Below are positions 18,822 to 27,321 of a stretch of 64,000 bases of DNA, piece after piece. Under the pieces are notes generated by a model. It made no database searches and had not been told where the DNA came from. It was given only the letters and a program-made list of their open reading frames with translations. The stretch lies in the NCBI RefSeq assembly GCF_018861045.1, contig NZ_JAHKQJ010000010.1, positions 654,000-717,999 of the forward strand. Direction: 5' to 3'. The position numbers and the translations under genes are program-made. The stretch comes from Octadecabacter sp. B2R22 (GTDB lineage Bacteria; Pseudomonadota; Alphaproteobacteria; Rhodobacterales; Rhodobacteraceae). Each line of letters starts with the position of its first letter. The stretch's first letter is position 1.

Positions 18822-20543
18822 TCATTCGCCCATGCGGTACCAGCTGGCGATGTTCCACAGTTCGGAGTCCCAATCGGAAATCGCGATGCCGCCTAATGTG
18901 TTGGCATGTGCAGATACGCCGCCACGGTGAACGAGTGGGATGATGGAGTAAGATTCCATCAGCATGTCGTTCATCTGCTTAACGATCTCAGCGCGGGCTT
19001 CGATGCCTGCAGTGGATGCGAGTTCGTCGATCAGCGCGTCATAGGCTGGATCACAGAAACGCTGCATGTTGGAACCCTGCCACTGTGACTCTGGGCTTGG
19101 CCATTCTTTACAGGCCCAGTTCGCCATGTAGGCTTCTGGGTCAACGCCTGCGAAGTTGTTGGTGTACATTTCAACGTCGGCATAGAACTTCTGGAATGTA
19201 TCAGGCGATGCTGGATCGCCGCCAAAGAACACAGATGCATCGATGTTACGCAGGTCGGCTTGAATGCCCAGTTCGCTCCACCACTGTTTGATCAGCGCTT
19301 GCGCATCCTGACGAACCGCGTTTGTGGATGTCTGGTAGGACACGATGAGTGGCATGCCGTCGAGTTCACGAACACCGTCACCATCCGTGTCAACGATGCC
19401 TGCTTCATCAAGCATTGCGATGGCACCAGCCATGTCTTGCGTCAGGCAAGCGTCATTTGCAGTGGATGCATAAACCGCAGGGGCAGGCAGCACGTTACAT
19501 GTTGCTTGACCACCGGCGCCGTAGCCGATTTCAACCAACAGACCGCGGTCGATCGCCATGGACATGGCTTGTGCGATTGTCTGGTTGGTCAGGAACGGGT
19601 GCTCGCCGCCTTCAGCAGTGGCACGCAAATCGCCAAGATCAGCGGATGGGTTTGTCTGGTTCAGGTGCAGACGCTCAACGGATGTACCGAAGGCTGTTAC
19701 AACTGTACCGATGCCGGCAGATTCCATGTCGGCCAGAACTGTCGGGTCGATCTGAAGGTTCCAAGCGTAGTCGAATTCGCCAGTTTCCAGAACCGAACGT
19801 GCAGCCGCAGCTGCATCGCCGCCACCTTTGAACAGTACAGTTTCAAACGCTGGCTGGCCGTCGATGCGGAAGTTTTCGTTGGCGGAGAACTGGATCACGT
19901 CGTTGGCTTTGAAGTCTGTTACAACGAACGGACCGGTGCCGATCGGGCCAAAGTTTGCGTCAACACATGTTGGTGCGGCCGCACCAAGACAGTCAGCAAA
20001 CTGAGCTGCTTGAATGATCGGGCTCTCGGCACCGACAAGTGCTGTGTAAGGGAATGGTTTTGGCGCATCAAAAGTGATTTTGATGGTCATATCATCCACG
20101 GCTTCGACGCTTTCAACACCGTCAAAGTAGGATGCTTGTGCGCAACCGCCGCCTTCAGCGGTACAGTACTGCCACGTGAACACAGCGTCATTTGCTGTCA
20201 GTGGCGTGCCATCTGACCACATAACACCGTCTTGCAGTGTCCATGTGATGGTTGTCAGGTCTTCGGAGATGCCGCCGTTTTCAACAGTCGGGATTTCAGA
20301 AGCAAGCCACGGAACCAATTCACCTGTGTTGGTGAAACGGCCAAGGGATTCCAGCACGAGAGATGCGGATTCAACTTCTTTTGTGCCGCCCGACAGATAC
20401 GGGTTCAACGTGGATGGCGCTTGCCAATAAATGATGTTGAGCTGGCCATCGCGTCCGCGTTCGCCTTCGTGACCGTCGGCAAAAGCCATTGGTGCGAAAG
20501 CCACCGCAGCGGTGGCGCCCATTAGGGCTGATCGTAGTTTCAT
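18822..20543 (-). CDS. Peptide ABC transporter substrate-binding protein
   Basis: This 573-aa periplasmic protein of the DppA/OppA family (SBP class 5) has a signal peptide of about 22 residues (ATAAVAFAPMAFADG). Core motifs are IIYWQAPSTLNPYLSGG, ITWTLQDGVMWSDGTPLTANDAVF, DDMTIKITFDAPKPFPYT and GPIGTGPFVVTDF. It carries its ligand to the DppB/DppC channel. It lies directly downstream of the two ATPase genes (10 bases) and is followed by a strong hairpin. Confidence 0.93.
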   Translation of the reverse strand: MKLRSALMGATAAVAFAPMAFADGHEGERGRDGQLNIIYWQAPSTLNPYLSGGTKEVESASLVLESLGRFTNTGELVPWLASEIPTVENGGISEDLTTITWTLQDGVMWSDGTPLTANDAVFTWQYCTAEGGGCAQASYFDGVESVEAVDDMTIKITFDAPKPFPYTALVGAESPIIQAAQFADCLGAAAPTCVDANFGPIGTGPFVVTDFKANDVIQFSANENFRIDGQPAFETVLFKGGGDAAAAARSVLETGEFDYAWNLQIDPTVLADMESAGIGTVVTAFGTSVERLHLNQTNPSADLGDLRATAEGGEHPFLTNQTIAQAMSMAIDRGLLVEIGYGAGGQATCNVLPAPAVYASTANDACLTQDMAGAIAMLDEAGIVDTDGDGVRELDGMPLIVSYQTSTNAVRQDAQALIKQWWSELGIQADLRNIDASVFFGGDPASPDTFQKFYADVEMYTNNFAGVDPEAYMANWACKEWPSPESQWQGSNMQRFCDPAYDALIDELASTAGIEARAEIVKQMNDMLMESYSIIPLVHRGGVSAHANTLGGIAISDWDSELWNIASWYRMGE

Positions 20544-20553
20544 GACGTCTCTC

Positions 20554-21630
20554 CTAGTTGGTTTTTTCGTTTTTGATATTGCTCAGGCTCTGTTGGTCTG
20601 ATGCCTCGGATGCTGCCGTTGAATCGGCGGCTGTTTGGACGTCGTTGTAGTGGTGGCAGGCGACATAGCGGCCTGGCAGCACTTCGCGGTAGTCCGGTTC
20701 TTGTTGTTTGCAAATGTCCATCACCGCAGGGCACCGGGTGCAAAAATTGCATCCCTTCGGCGGGTTGGCGGGGGAGGGCACATCGCCCGTCAGGATCGTG
20801 CGCTCCATTGTGTCGTGCAGATCAGGGTCTGGCTCGGGAACCGCAGAAAGAAGTGCCTTGGTGTAAGGATGCAGTGGTTCAGCATAGAGCGCTTCGCGTG
20901 GGGCGAGTTCGACAATCTTACCCAGATACATCACCGCCACACGGGTCGCGATATGGCGCACCATGGACAGGTCGTGACTGATGAACAGGTAGGTCAGGCC
21001 GAATTCCTTTTGCAGGTCTTCGAGCAAGTTCACCACCTGCGCTTGGATCGATACATCAAGGGCAGCGATGGGTTCGTCACAGACAATGAATCTCGGGTTC
21101 AGCGCCAAGGCACGGGCAATGCCGATGCGCTGACGCTGACCGCCAGAAAACGCGTGTGGGTAGCGGCCCGCGAATTTGCGGTTCAGCCCGACCTGATCCA
21201 TCAATTCAAGGACCTTGTCGCGCTTTTCTGATGCCGAAAGTGACGTGTGTTCATCCAGCGGTTCTTGAATGATCGCTTGCACGGTCATGCGCGGGTTAAG
21301 GCTGGCCTGTGGGTCCTGAAACACCATCTGCATGGTTGGGCGTTTGGTGCGCAGGTCTTTTTGGGACATGTCGCCGATTTGGTCGCCATCAATCAGGATG
21401 GATCCGTCAGTGATATCATAAAGCCGCAGTGCCGCCCGCCCGCAGGTGGATTTGCCGCAGCCGGATTCGCCGACCAGCCCCAGTGTTTCGCCCTCAAAGA
21501 TATCAAAGGACACACCATCCACGGCTTTCACATCGCCCGTGTGGCGGCGGAACAGGCCCGTGTGGATCGGGAAGTGCATTTTGAGGTTGTCGATTTCAAC
21601 CAGTTTTGTCGGCTTAGTATCATCAAGCAT
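20554..21630 (-). CDS. Peptide ABC transporter ATP-binding protein, DppF type
   Basis: The protein is 358 aa from the ATG at 21630, which overlaps the other ATPase stop by 8 bases; the frame runs further up but duplicates that gene. Walker A is GESGCGKST, the signature FSGGQRQRIGIARAL, Walker B FIVCDEPIAALD, and the H-loop LTYLFISHDLS. The C-terminal oligopeptide/dipeptide domain (LHPYTKALLSAVP) has cysteines GCNFCTRCPAVMDIC that suggest the Fe-S cluster seen in some DppD/F proteins. Confidence 0.93.
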   Translation of the reverse strand: MLDDTKPTKLVEIDNLKMHFPIHTGLFRRHTGDVKAVDGVSFDIFEGETLGLVGESGCGKSTCGRAALRLYDITDGSILIDGDQIGDMSQKDLRTKRPTMQMVFQDPQASLNPRMTVQAIIQEPLDEHTSLSASEKRDKVLELMDQVGLNRKFAGRYPHAFSGGQRQRIGIARALALNPRFIVCDEPIAALDVSIQAQVVNLLEDLQKEFGLTYLFISHDLSMVRHIATRVAVMYLGKIVELAPREALYAEPLHPYTKALLSAVPEPDPDLHDTMERTILTGDVPSPANPPKGCNFCTRCPAVMDICKQQEPDYREVLPGRYVACHHYNDVQTAADSTAASEASDQQSLSNIKNEKTN

Positions 21631-22627
21631 TACGTGGCCCCCCTGTGCGGGCGTCATAAAAACATGCGGCGTCGTGGCCGTTGCCCACATCAAATCGGGG
21701 CGGGTTCTGTTTCGCGCACATATCAAATGCCACATCGCAGCGGTCCCTGAACGGGCAGGCGGTGGGCTGTTCACCAAGGATCGGTGGTTGGCCTTCGATG
21801 ATCGCAAGACGTTCTTCGCGACCGCCGGTGACCCGTGGTACGGTTTTTAGCAGCGCGCGTGTGTAGGGATGCTGTGGATCACGGAACAATTCGCGGGTCG
21901 GAGCCTGTTCGACGATTTGGCCGCCATACATCACAAGAACGCGGTCCGCGATTCCCGCCACAACACCAAGGTCGTGGGTGATCCAGATAACGGCCATTCC
22001 AAGCCGTTCCTGAAGGTCTTTCATCAGCTCAAGAATCTGCGCCTGAATGGTCACGTCCAGTGCGGTTGTCGGTTCATCCGCGATCAAGACTTGTGGATCA
22101 CAGGCCAGCGCAATGGCGATCATCACACGCTGACGCATGCCGCCGGAAAACTGGTGTGGGTAATCTTTCAGACGGCGTTCAGCATCTGGAATTCCGACCA
22201 GTTCTAGAAGTTCCTTGGCCCGAACGGTCGCTTGCTTTTTGTTCATGCCCATATGCTTGCGCAGTGGTTCCATGATCTGCATGCCGACATTGTAAACAGG
22301 ATTGAGCGAGGTCATCGGGTCCTGAAACACGAAGCCGATCTTCCCGCCGCGCACCCCGCGCAGGGTTTCTGCATCGACTTTCAAAAGGTCCTGTCCTTGA
22401 AACGTTACTGTGCCGTCGCGCACATCGGCGGGGGGCGTCGGCAGCAAGCCGAGCAGGGACATCATGGTGACAGATTTGCCTGATCCGCTCTCTCCGACAA
22501 CGCCAAGGAGTTCACCTGCGCGGAGATCAAAGCTCACGTCGTTGACGGCGTGCACTTCGCCGCCGCGGATTTTAAATACAGTTTTCAGCCCCTGTACGTC
22601 GAGTACAGGCTGCGCCCCATTGGGCAT
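21623..22627 (-). CDS. Peptide ABC transporter ATP-binding protein, DppD type
   Basis: The protein is 334 aa from the ATG at 22627, with AGGGGGG 7 bases upstream; the longer frame to 22744 has no such site. Walker A is GESGSGKSV, the signature [15 protein letters not shown], Walker B VLIADEPTTALD, and the H-loop VIWITHDLG. CPFRDRCDVAFDMC carries the C-terminal cysteines. This is the promoter-proximal gene of the importer, with the order D-F-A-small protein-B-C. Confidence 0.93.
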   Translation of the reverse strand: MPNGAQPVLDVQGLKTVFKIRGGEVHAVNDVSFDLRAGELLGVVGESGSGKSVTMMSLLGLLPTPPADVRDGTVTFQGQDLLKVDAETLRGVRGGKIGFVFQDPMTSLNPVYNVGMQIMEPLRKHMGMNKKQATVRAKELLELVGIPDAERRLKDYPHQFSGGMRQRVMIAIALACDPQVLIADEPTTALDVTIQAQILELMKDLQERLGMAVIWITHDLGVVAGIADRVLVMYGGQIVEQAPTRELFRDPQHPYTRALLKTVPRVTGGREERLAIIEGQPPILGEQPTACPFRDRCDVAFDMCAKQNPPRFDVGNGHDAACFYDARTGGPRNA

Positions 22628-22743
22628 AGGCGACCCCCCTGTGAAAGTGGTCCGAGATTTTTGTTGGTGCAGGTTCGTCTTCGCGCCCCTTGCGTCTTCA
22701 TGGACGTTATCACCAAACTTTGATCCCGCAACCCCCGATAGCA

Positions 22744-22761
22744 TTTTACCGTATGGTAAAT
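22744..22761. promoter_or_regulatory. Palindromic operator candidate between peptide importer and argE-like gene
   Basis: TTTACC (22745-22750) and GGTAAA (22755-22760) form a perfect 6-bp dyad around GTAT in an AT-rich stretch. It lies 117 bases upstream of the importer start and 92 bases upstream of the peptidase start, so one regulator could control both. No regulator gene is adjacent. Confidence 0.55.
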
Positions 22762-22852
22762 TTTTAAAAGCTGCGATTTAAGGCTCTTGACGGGCCTCAA
22801 TGCCCGTTTCACGCTCGGTGTATGGCTGAGACGGCCTTCTGAAAGGGATTCC

Positions 22853-24016
22853 ATGACAACGACACTTGATGCGCGGGCATTGATGGAGCGCTTGATTTCG
22901 TTCCCGACAGTAAGCCGGGATAGCAATCTGGAACTTATTGATTTTGTTGAAGGTTATCTTGCGGATCACGGCATTGCGTCAACGCGCGTGCCTGACCCGA
23001 CAGGCACGAAGGCGGCACTTTATGCCCATGTGGGCCCGCAGGTCGAAGGGGCTGTCGTGCTCTCGGGCCATACGGATGTTGTACCGGTTGATGGGCAGGC
23101 ATGGGATTCGAATCCCTTCGACGTGATCGAAAAGGACGGCAAGCTGTATGGCCGCGGCACCTGTGACATGAAGGGGTTTGACGCACTCGCAATTTGGGCC
23201 TTGGTCGAGGCAAAGAAGCGTGGCGTGACCCGCCCTTTGCAACTTGCGCTGAGTTATGACGAAGAAATCGGCTGCACCGGCGCGCCGGTGATGATTGATG
23301 CCATGGTCGCCAGCGGAATGCCCCGTGGCGCCGCCGCAGTTATTGGTGAACCATCCATGATGAAGGTCGTTACAGGCCATAAGGGCGGCATCGGATTTGA
23401 CGTGCATATGCGCGGGTTCGAGGTCCATTCATCGCTGATCCACGAAGGGGTCAACGCAATCATGTTCGGGGCCAAGCTGATTGATTGGTGCAACGAGATG
23501 AATGCCGAAAATGCAGCCAAGACGCCGTTGCCCATGGATGCAGAATTTGTACCGCCCTATACCACGCTGCATGTCGGCATGGTGACAGGCGGCACGGCCC
23601 ACAACATCACCGCCAAGGACTGCAATTTCGTGCTGACGTTTCGCACTGTGCCGGGCGAAACGGGCCAGATGTGGGTTGATGCGTTCGAGGCCAAAGTTGC
23701 CGAGATCGAAGCGCAAATGCAGGCCATCCATCCTGATACGGGGATCGATTACAGCCGTAAATTCGATGTGCCTGGTTTGAAGCCAGAGGTCGAAGGCAGC
23801 GCCGAAGAACTGGTGCGCCTGATGACCGGTGATAACGCCGTGAACGTCGTCAGCTACGGAACCGAAGCGGGCCAATTTCAGGAGCGCGGGTATTCCGCTG
23901 TGATCTGCGGACCGGGCGACATCGCTCAGGCCCACCAACCGAACGAGTTCATCACGATTGAACAATTCCAAGCGGGTGAAAAATTTATGCAACAGCTGCT
24001 CGATAGCTTGAATTAA
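22853..24016 (+). CDS. argE: Acetylornithine deacetylase-like M20 peptidase
   Basis: The protein is 387 aa from the ATG at 22853, preceded by AAGGG; an upstream in-frame start at 22787 lacks a site. Zinc-site motifs are VLSGHTDVVP (His), GRGTCDMKGF (bridging Asp) and SYDEEIGCTG (Glu-Glu). The dimerisation (lid) domain is about 180-295. The ArgE subfamily hydrolyses N-acetylornithine or other N-acyl amino acids. Facing a peptide importer and followed by a HipO homologue, a catabolic N-acyl-amino-acid role is as likely as arginine synthesis. Confidence 0.85.
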   Translation: MTTTLDARALMERLISFPTVSRDSNLELIDFVEGYLADHGIASTRVPDPTGTKAALYAHVGPQVEGAVVLSGHTDVVPVDGQAWDSNPFDVIEKDGKLYGRGTCDMKGFDALAIWALVEAKKRGVTRPLQLALSYDEEIGCTGAPVMIDAMVASGMPRGAAAVIGEPSMMKVVTGHKGGIGFDVHMRGFEVHSSLIHEGVNAIMFGAKLIDWCNEMNAENAAKTPLPMDAEFVPPYTTLHVGMVTGGTAHNITAKDCNFVLTFRTVPGETGQMWVDAFEAKVAEIEAQMQAIHPDTGIDYSRKFDVPGLKPEVEGSAEELVRLMTGDNAVNVVSYGTEAGQFQERGYSAVICGPGDIAQAHQPNEFITIEQFQAGEKFMQQLLDSLN

Positions 24017-24020
24017 GGGC

Positions 24021-24071
24021 GGTCGTGTGGGGACGGGGCCGCAAGGGCTTGTCGTCCCCCCGCGCACGACC
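24021..24071 (+). promoter_or_regulatory. Long bipartite hairpin between the two peptidase genes
   Basis: GGTCGTG (24021-24027) pairs with CACGACC (24065-24071), and GGGGACG (24029-24035) pairs with CGTCCCC (24053-24059). There is no T run, so it is more likely an mRNA stability or processing element than a terminator. Confidence 0.55.
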
Positions 24072-24103
24072 CAATCTAGACCAAACCCATCAGGAGAATC
24101 CAA

Positions 24104-25267
24104 ATGCCAGTAAAGAACCGTTTTGCCGAGTTGCTGCCCGAGATCACGGAATGGCGGCGCGACCTCCATGAGAACCCCGAGATTTTGTTCGAGACACACC
24201 GCACCAGTGCCATCGTTGCAGAAAAGCTGAAGGCGTTTGGCTGTGATGAGATTGTGACGGGCATTGGCCGCACGGGGGTCGTGGGTGTCATCAAGGGTAA
24301 GGCCAGTGGATCAGGCAAGGTCATTGGGCTGCGCGCGGATATGGATGCATTGCCCATCCATGAACAGACGGGGCTGGACTATGCCTCCAAAACAGACGGC
24401 GCGATGCATGCCTGTGGTCATGACGGGCACACAGCGATGTTGCTTGGCGCGACAAAATACCTGTCCGAGACCCGCAATTTTGACGGCACAGTTGTCGTGA
24501 TCTTTCAGCCCGCCGAAGAAGGCGGCGGCGGCGGCAAGGAAATGTGCGACGATGGTATGATGGACAAGTTCGGCATCCAAGAAGTCTACGGCATGCACAA
24601 TTGGCCCGGCAAACCTGTTGGGTCTTTCGCAATCCGCCCCGGAGCGTTCTTTGCCGCCACGGATACATTTGACATCATTGTCGAAGGCAAAGGCGGCCAC
24701 GCGGCAAAACCTCAGGAAGTGATCGATAGCACAGTTGTTGCCGCCCAATTGATCACAGCGGTGCAAACCATCGCCAGCCGCAATGCGGATCCCGTGGAAC
24801 AGGTTGTGGTGTCGGTGACATCCATCGAAAGTTCATCCACGGCCTACAACGTCATTCCACAACGGGTTCATCTGAAAGGCACTGTGCGCACACTGGACAA
24901 AGACATCCGTGCTTTGGCGGAAAAACGCCTTGGCGAGATTGCAGCAGGGGTCGGCGCGACGTTCGGCGCGACAATCGATCTGCAGTACCACCACGGCTAT
25001 CCGGTTATGGTGAATTCTGACGAGCAGACGGATTTCGCCGCCGAGGTTGCATCGTCTGTAGCAGGTGAGTGTGCAGACGCGCCGCTGGTAATGGGCGGTG
25101 AGGATTTTGCCTACATGCTCGAAGAGCGGCCCGGTGCGTATATTCTGGTCGGCAACGGCGACACGGCGGCGGTGCACCACCCCGAATACAACTTCAACGA
25201 TGAAGCGATCCCAGCTGGGTGCAGCTGGTGGGCCGAAATCGTCGAGCAGCGGATGCCGGCGGCATAA
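24104..25267 (+). CDS. M20D amidohydrolase, hippurate hydrolase-like
   Basis: This 387-aa metallopeptidase of the HipO/amidohydrolase group opens with EITEWRRDLHENPEILFETHRT. It then shows GLRADMDALPIHEQTG, the metal-binding MHACGHDGHTAMLLGA and FQPAEEGGGGGKEM, and the late His in VHHPEYNFND. It cleaves N-acyl amino acids or similar amides. AGGAG lies before the ATG. Probably co-transcribed with the argE-like gene, it would process material delivered by the divergent importer. Confidence 0.9.
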   Translation: MPVKNRFAELLPEITEWRRDLHENPEILFETHRTSAIVAEKLKAFGCDEIVTGIGRTGVVGVIKGKASGSGKVIGLRADMDALPIHEQTGLDYASKTDGAMHACGHDGHTAMLLGATKYLSETRNFDGTVVVIFQPAEEGGGGGKEMCDDGMMDKFGIQEVYGMHNWPGKPVGSFAIRPGAFFAATDTFDIIVEGKGGHAAKPQEVIDSTVVAAQLITAVQTIASRNADPVEQVVVSVTSIESSSTAYNVIPQRVHLKGTVRTLDKDIRALAEKRLGEIAAGVGATFGATIDLQYHHGYPVMVNSDEQTDFAAEVASSVAGECADAPLVMGGEDFAYMLEERPGAYILVGNGDTAAVHHPEYNFNDEAIPAGCSWWAEIVEQRMPAA

Positions 25268-25283
25268 ACAACGCGTACTTCTT

Positions 25284-25308
25284 GCGCCGCCTATTTTTTG
25301 GGCGGCGC
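25284..25308 (+). terminator. Possible terminator hairpin after the amidohydrolase gene
   Basis: A perfect 8-bp GC stem (GCGCCGCC/GGCGGCGC) has a T-rich loop and lies 16 bases past the stop. The T run is in the loop rather than after the stem, so intrinsic termination is uncertain. Confidence 0.45.
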
Positions 25309-25379
25309 GGCGCTATATCGTGCTTTTGCGACGGAGCACGACGCCTGCACTGATCATCTGCCCGATACCTATGGAGTCT

Positions 25380-25410
25380 CACTTTGGGTTGCGGGTAGCG
25401 ATCCAAAGTG
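25380..25410 (+). promoter_or_regulatory. nasT: Inverted repeat occluding the nasT start codon
   Basis: CACTTTGG (25380-25387) is perfectly complementary to CCAAAGTG (25403-25410). The last three bases of the right arm are the GTG start of nasT. No Shine-Dalgarno sequence is visible just upstream, so the folded RNA would make initiation poor. Confidence 0.5.
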
Positions 25411-25992
25411 CAGACCGACCTGAAAATCCTTGTTGTCGAAGATGACCCCCAAAAGGCGCGCGATATAATCGACGCGTTGACGGATGGCGGTTGGACAAAT
25501 CTGTCGGTCATTGGCTCGGCGGGGGCGCTTGAGCGGACGATTACGACGCAGGATCCTGATATCATTCTGATCGACCTTGCTAATCCGGATCGTGACACGC
25601 TTGAACACCTCGGTCTTGTGTCCAATGCCCGCAACCGTCCGGTCGCCATGTTTGTGGATCGCACCGATGATGCGATGACGCAGGCGGCGATCTCTGCGGG
25701 GGTGAGTGCCTATGTTGTGAACGGCCTGATGAAGGACCGTATCAAGCCCGTGCTGGAAACCGCGATTGCCCGCTTTGGCATGTTCGCGAAGATGCAATCG
25801 GAACTGGACGCGGCGAAACAGGCGCTGACAGATCGTAAGACCATTGATCGCGCCAAAGGGCTGTTGATCCGCGCGCGAAATATTTCTGAAGACGAAGCCT
25901 ATAACTTGCTGCGCAAGACGGCGATGGATCAGGGACGCAAGGTCATTGATGTCGCGACGGCTTTGGTCACGGCGGCGGAGCTGCTGCAATGA
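25408..25992 (+). CDS. nasT: Nitrate-responsive ANTAR antiterminator NasT
   Basis: The protein is 194 aa from a GTG start, the only one that gives the family N-terminus (LKILVVEDDPQKARDI). The receiver-like domain (about 1-125) keeps the acidic pair and the Asp in IILIDLANPD, but lacks the usual Lys (YVVNGL replaces YxxKP), so it is probably not controlled by phosphorylation. The ANTAR RNA-binding domain (about 135-194) reads IDRAKGLLIRARNISEDEAYNLLRKTAMDQGRKVIDVA; it is expected to bind paired hexaloop hairpins in the nas leader. Its stop overlaps nasS (ATGA). Confidence 0.93.
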   Translation: MQTDLKILVVEDDPQKARDIIDALTDGGWTNLSVIGSAGALERTITTQDPDIILIDLANPDRDTLEHLGLVSNARNRPVAMFVDRTDDAMTQAAISAGVSAYVVNGLMKDRIKPVLETAIARFGMFAKMQSELDAAKQALTDRKTIDRAKGLLIRARNISEDEAYNLLRKTAMDQGRKVIDVATALVTAAELLQ

Positions 25993-27167
25993 AGTCTATT
26001 CAGGTGCAATGCGGATACCTCCCGTTAGTGGACAGCGCTCCTTTGATTATTGCTAAGGAGCTGAAGTTTGCCGCGCAAGAAGGGCTGGATCTGACGCTGC
26101 AAAAGCAACCATCTTGGTCGGCACTGCGGGATCGATTGGCGTTCGGCCATATCGATTTTGCACATATGTTGTCACCCATGCCGATCGCCATGTCGTTGGG
26201 GTTGGGGGGGCTGTCCAACCGCATTGATGCGCTGATGGTCATGTCGGTCAATGGAACGGTTATTGGCGTGTCATCCGAGCTGAACCAAAAGATGTCAGGC
26301 GCGGGGTGGGAAAATACGTTTGATAATCCGAAAGCCACGTCAAAGGCGCTTTTGGCTGTGTCGGACCGTCCCTTGCGGATCGGGGTTCCGTTTCCGTTTT
26401 CCATGCACCGCATGTTGCTGGAAACATGGTTGACCCAAGACCCCGTGTTCTCACCCGACCGAATTGAGATCGTGACAGTTCCGCCACCACAGATGGCGCA
26501 GGCGGTCACGGAGGGCGCGCTAGACGTGTTCTGCGTTGGTGAGCCGTGGGGCTCGGTGGCTTTGCAACACAGCGACGCGTCGTTGATCTTACCGGGGTCG
26601 AGCATTTGGGAATTCGCACCCGAAAAGGTTCTTGGCGTGCGCCACGAGTGGGCTGAGGAAAATCCGACGGCATGCCGTGCGATGATCCGCGCGCTTTATA
26701 AAGCGGCACGTTGGCTGAACTTGCCGGAAAACACGCCGCTTGCTGTTGAGATCCTGGCGCGCAGCCAACACCTCGACCTGCCTGATCACGCAATTGACCC
26801 TGCTTTGACGGGCCGTATCGCTACACGTTCGGGGCACGACGCCAAACCTACAGCAGGTTTTTTGAACTTCCACGACAAAGCCGCCAACTTTCCGTGGCGC
26901 AGTCAGGCAAGCTGGATTTCAGATGTGATTTCGCGCTGGCATGGTCTTGATCGCGATGCATCGCGCAAAATAGCCCGCGCGTGTTTTCGCAGTGATCTTT
27001 ATCGTGAGGCCTTGGCCCCGTTGGGGGTAAACCTGCCAGGCGCGTCAGAGAAGGTTGAGGGCGCGATGGCGACATCGGTGGCCGTGGCCTCAACCATGGG
27101 GCAGATGATTCTTGGGCCTGACAGATTTTTTAGCGGCGCGACATTCGACTTTGAGGGAGAGGAGTAG
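25989..27167 (+). CDS. nasS: Cytoplasmic nitrate/nitrite sensor NasS
   Basis: This 392-aa NrtA/CmpA-like ligand-binding protein has no signal peptide, starting MKSIQVQCGYLPLVDSAPL. That is the hallmark of the NasS sensor rather than a transport protein. Ligand-domain motifs shared with the nrtA product at 27414 include FGHIDFAHMLSPMPIAMSLG, VTVPPPQMAQAV and FCVGEPWGS. In the known NasS-NasT mechanism NasS holds NasT until nitrate or nitrite binds. It is translationally coupled to nasT, which suits a 1:1 complex. Confidence 0.93.
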   Translation: MKSIQVQCGYLPLVDSAPLIIAKELKFAAQEGLDLTLQKQPSWSALRDRLAFGHIDFAHMLSPMPIAMSLGLGGLSNRIDALMVMSVNGTVIGVSSELNQKMSGAGWENTFDNPKATSKALLAVSDRPLRIGVPFPFSMHRMLLETWLTQDPVFSPDRIEIVTVPPPQMAQAVTEGALDVFCVGEPWGSVALQHSDASLILPGSSIWEFAPEKVLGVRHEWAEENPTACRAMIRALYKAARWLNLPENTPLAVEILARSQHLDLPDHAIDPALTGRIATRSGHDAKPTAGFLNFHDKAANFPWRSQASWISDVISRWHGLDRDASRKIARACFRSDLYREALAPLGVNLPGASEKVEGAMATSVAVASTMGQMILGPDRFFSGATFDFEGEE

Positions 27168-27192
27168 GTTAAAAATTAAGCACTTTCTGCAT

Positions 27193-27226
27193 CGCGGCAA
27201 TTTGCGCTGCATATGCGAAGGCCGCG
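27193..27226 (+). promoter_or_regulatory. Stem-loop at the start of the nrtA leader
   Basis: A perfect 6-bp stem CGCGGC/GCCGCG encloses a smaller imperfect stem (CGC/GCG around TGCATAT). It lies 25 bases after nasS and has no T run. It may be a processing site or the 5' end of the leader. Confidence 0.4.
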
Positions 27227-27264
27227 AGTCGTAATCAGGGCCTGAATTGGTCAATATCAAGTTA

Positions 27265-27303
27265 GGGCAACGATGCCCGTTCCGGCCGACACTGATGTCA
27301 GCC
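27265..27303 (+). promoter_or_regulatory. Tandem hexaloop hairpins, predicted NasT (ANTAR) target
   Basis: Hairpin 1 is GGGC-AACGAT-GCCC (27265-27278). Hairpin 2 is GGC-c-GAC-ACTGAT-GTC-a-GCC (27284-27303). They are 5 bases apart. Both six-base loops have A at position 1 and G at position 4, the signature known for ANTAR-protein binding sites, and both end in AT. The pair lies immediately before an intrinsic terminator upstream of nrtA, as in known nas leaders. Confidence 0.75.
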
Positions 27304-27321
27304 ACCGAAATAAGAGCAAAG

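Noticed and set aside
19260..20216. 318-codon plus-strand frame inside the peptide-binding protein gene
   Set aside because: Antisense shadow of a gene with full family motifs on the minus strand.
25371..25445. Possible 24-codon leader peptide overlapping the nasT start
   Set aside because: ATG without a ribosome binding site; it only coincides with the inverted repeat.
27196..27211. Sigma-54-like GGCA...TGCA sequence upstream of nrtA
   Set aside because: The spacing between GG and GC is one base too long, and the leader is explained by antitermination.
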